This document shows positions 62,354-64,000 of a DNA stretch of 64,000 bases, piece after piece. How positions within the stretch are numbered: the first letter of the stretch is position 1; each line of letters opens with the position of its first letter. The notes beneath the pieces are model-generated. The model made no database searches and had not been told where the DNA came from. It was given only the letters and a program-made list of their open reading frames with translations. The stretch spans positions 1-64,000 of the forward strand of contig JAJFKX010000025.1 of the NCBI GenBank assembly GCA_021772985.1. The letters run 5' to 3'. Position numbers and translations under genes: made by a program. The DNA comes from Gammaproteobacteria bacterium. GTDB lineage: Bacteria > Pseudomonadota > Gammaproteobacteria > Xanthomonadales > Wenzhouxiangellaceae.

Positions 62354-62782
62354 CTAGATTCCATTGAGCAGATCAGCGCAGGTTTTTTGCACCTCAACGA
62401 GGACCGAATTTTGATCAAACAATATTCGATATTGGTCTGCTATTTTAGCCAGTGCATTCTTCAAAGAGGCTTGATTGGATAACACCACCAACATTTTGCT
62501 TGATTCAAATTCGAGACCCTCATCACCTTTCCAGGCGCCTTTACTGTCAATAACGGTAAAACCCTGCTCCATTTCCTTGCTGATGTTTGATCTTAAAAAT
62601 GCCTCCCACTGAGCTTCCGTTACTTCATCACTGCTGCCAATTGACATGCCAAAATAAACGATCCCCCGTTGAGTATAGGTGCATTGATTAACCTGACCCT
62701 GTGAATGCATACAACCGGTTAACACAAGGGCAAGTGCTAAAAAAATTAACAGCAATAAATACTGGTTTTTTGAATGACTCAT
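62354..62782 (-). CDS. DUF3574-family lipoprotein
   Basis: The 142-residue protein has a signal peptide ending in the lipobox L-T-G-C (Cys24), so it is a lipoprotein. The mature part fits DUF3574: Y-F-G-M-S-I-G, E-A-Q-W-E-A-F-L, G-F-T-V-I-D-S-K-G-A-W and K-M-L-V-V-L-S. Function unknown. It is 12 bp downstream of the haloalkane dehalogenase-like gene and likely co-transcribed. Confidence 0.82.
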   Translation of the reverse strand: MSHSKNQYLLLLIFLALALVLTGCMHSQGQVNQCTYTQRGIVYFGMSIGSSDEVTEAQWEAFLRSNISKEMEQGFTVIDSKGAWKGDEGLEFESSKMLVVLSNQASLKNALAKIADQYRILFDQNSVLVEVQKTCADLLNGI

Positions 62783-62794
62783 TAAACTAAGTGC

Positions 62795-63715
62795 TCACTT
62801 GTTTAGAAAGGCAAGCAACGGCGGAATCACCTGCTGGTGGGCGTCCTCCTGGATGTAATGACCTGCATCCTGAATTCGCATAACTTCTGCTTTTGGAAAG
62901 TCTTTTAGCCACAGCTTATCGAGAACCTCCGGCCTGAACGCAATATCTTTCATCGGCCAGGCGATAAACACGGGTTTGTCGGTAAATGCCGGCACCAGCC
63001 GGCTATTTATTTCAGCTAAAAAATCGCTGACCCGCCCTTCAGGCCCGGAAGGGATTTCACGTGGGAATACCAGCATCGAGGTACGCGAAGACCAGCTCGG
63101 ATGGGGCGCCAGATAGGCTGCCTTTTCCTGGTCGCCCAGTCGCTCCGGGTACACCAGCCCCGCTTTAAATAAGAATACCTTGACGAAGGCATTCATCCCC
63201 TTGACCATGAATTCACCAATGCCGGGTGTGCGGAACAATCGCAGTGCTAATGGCAACGACACCTTAGCTGGAGGACGGTGCGCAAATGTGTTCAACACAG
63301 CAAGGCTTCGCAATCGCTCAGGATATCGCGCAGCCCAGGCCAACCCGATTGGCCCGCCCCAGTCCTGAACAAGGATTGTTGCGTCATGCAAATCGAATGA
63401 TTCGAGCAGGGCTTCACATCGATCAGCATGCTGCGGGATTTGATAAAGCGCTGCAATATCAGGTTTTTCAGAGCGCCCAAAACCAAGATGATCCATCACA
63501 ATTGCCCGGTAACCTGCCTGGGTAACCGCCTGGATAAAGTGCCGATAAAGATAACCCCAGGTCGGATTCCCATGTACCATCACAATCGGTCGGCCAGTAC
63601 GCGGTCCTTCATCGACATAGTGCATCCGGCCATCCGGACCATCAAACCAGCGAGGCTGGTAGGGCCAGGTTCCTCCGAAGGTCCAGTCTTGGTCGGTCAT
63701 GCGGTGTTTGGCCAT
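62795..63715 (-). CDS. haloalkane dehalogenase-like alpha/beta hydrolase
   Basis: The 306-residue hydrolase has H-G-N-P-T-W (48-53) with the halide-stabilising Asn50. The nucleophile elbow V-Q-D-W-G-G-P holds Asp118 and Trp119, and His about 289 lies in D-A-G-H-Y-I-Q-E-D. The Asn, Asp and Trp set matches haloalkane dehalogenases, which replace a halogen on an alkyl carbon by a hydroxyl. Some relatives instead hydrolyse other substrates. No signal peptide. First gene of a two-gene operon with a DUF3574 lipoprotein. Confidence 0.88.
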   Translation of the reverse strand: MAKHRMTDQDWTFGGTWPYQPRWFDGPDGRMHYVDEGPRTGRPIVMVHGNPTWGYLYRHFIQAVTQAGYRAIVMDHLGFGRSEKPDIAALYQIPQHADRCEALLESFDLHDATILVQDWGGPIGLAWAARYPERLRSLAVLNTFAHRPPAKVSLPLALRLFRTPGIGEFMVKGMNAFVKVFLFKAGLVYPERLGDQEKAAYLAPHPSWSSRTSMLVFPREIPSGPEGRVSDFLAEINSRLVPAFTDKPVFIAWPMKDIAFRPEVLDKLWLKDFPKAEVMRIQDAGHYIQEDAHQQVIPPLLAFLNK

Positions 63716-64000
63716 TTGTTATTCCTGAATAATGTAGTCGTAGTGTCTCAATTCTGACTTATTATTCATCAAAAGCTGAACCAGTACTCTTTCAACTTAA
63801 TAATTGCGGGTTCAGCGTTCCTGTGATGTTTAAGAATTACCACACCTATACGCAAGCCAGACGCAGTATTTTTGAATACAATGAGGTTTTCTACAACTGT
63901 AGCCCATTGATTCAACACTTAGCCATATAACATCGTATGATTATGACGTGACAGCTAGTGTCACTTGGCTTGTGTGGCTGATATTTTGAGGAGGTTCAAC
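63716..64000. other. intergenic region ending in a ribosome-binding site
   Basis: No gene is visible in these 285 bases. GAGGAGG at 63988-63994 is a consensus Shine-Dalgarno sequence 6 nt from the window's end, so a plus-strand gene probably starts just beyond 64000. Confidence 0.55.

Overview
The window looks like a chromosomal segment of a free-living, probably marine or aquatic gammaproteobacterium. GC content is moderate by eye. The evidence is LysR, TetR, MarR and ArsR regulators beside small enzyme operons, several ToxR/CadC-like membrane regulators, many secreted proteins, and one secreted protein ending in an I-F-R-D-G-F-E type tail of the kind I associate with Lysobacterales/Marinicella-like bacteria. 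The lineage guess is weak. No rRNA, tRNA, CRISPR array, prophage or plasmid functions were seen.

Layout. (1) 1-4.7 kb is an accessory patch resembling an integron cassette array: three attC-like sites, a P-loop kinase, small membrane proteins, a pyroglutamyl peptidase, an intact IS30-family element (2269-3494) and a VOC protein. A short motif (TAGACACCCATTA / GGGTGTCTGAATGCAT) recurs five times only here. No integrase is in the window. (2) 4.7-7.1 kb holds a two-gene SnoaL/EthD unit between 31-bp direct repeats, then an ArsR-SRPBCC pair with a promoter that looks leaderless. (3) 7.2-10.9 kb holds small secreted proteins, an NHL-TPR protein and two neighbouring genes each broken by one in-frame stop at a probable Trp codon. 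(4) 11-20 kb holds regulators (TetR, MarR, a LytS/LytTR two-component pair), methyltransferases, an AdoMet decarboxylase-like protein, MAPEG and a secreted peptidase-like hydrolase. (5) 20-33.4 kb holds an XRE-type membrane TPR protein, a secreted beta-propeller-like protein, two serine hydrolases, a tandem-repeat protein, a winged-helix/propeller regulator and a hydrolase-OmpR-kinase operon. (6) 33.5-46 kb holds an ATPase remnant, a pyridine nucleotide-disulphide oxidoreductase, acyl-CoA synthetase, DsrE and CPBP proteins, TetR, an amine oxidase, VOC, LysR, a nitronate monooxygenase and a methyltransferase. (7) 46-64 kb holds an amidohydrolase, a LysR-linked alpha/beta hydrolase-NTF2-AhpD operon, a CadC-TPR regulator, SSS and MFS transporters, a lipoprotein M16 peptidase, secreted and lipoprotein hypotheticals and a haloalkane-dehalogenase-like hydrolase.

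Most of the window is ordinary accessory metabolism: small detoxification or catabolic enzymes each under a local one-component regulator. Gene decay is visible at five places (9749-10351, 10540-10896, 33555-33976, 51880-52050, 57544-57848). I did not find a convincing multi-gene system that is clearly new. The best leads are the cassette-like left end with its private repeat, the pair of Trp-to-stop genes, the leaderless ArsR promoter and the DNA-binding/periplasmic repeat proteins.
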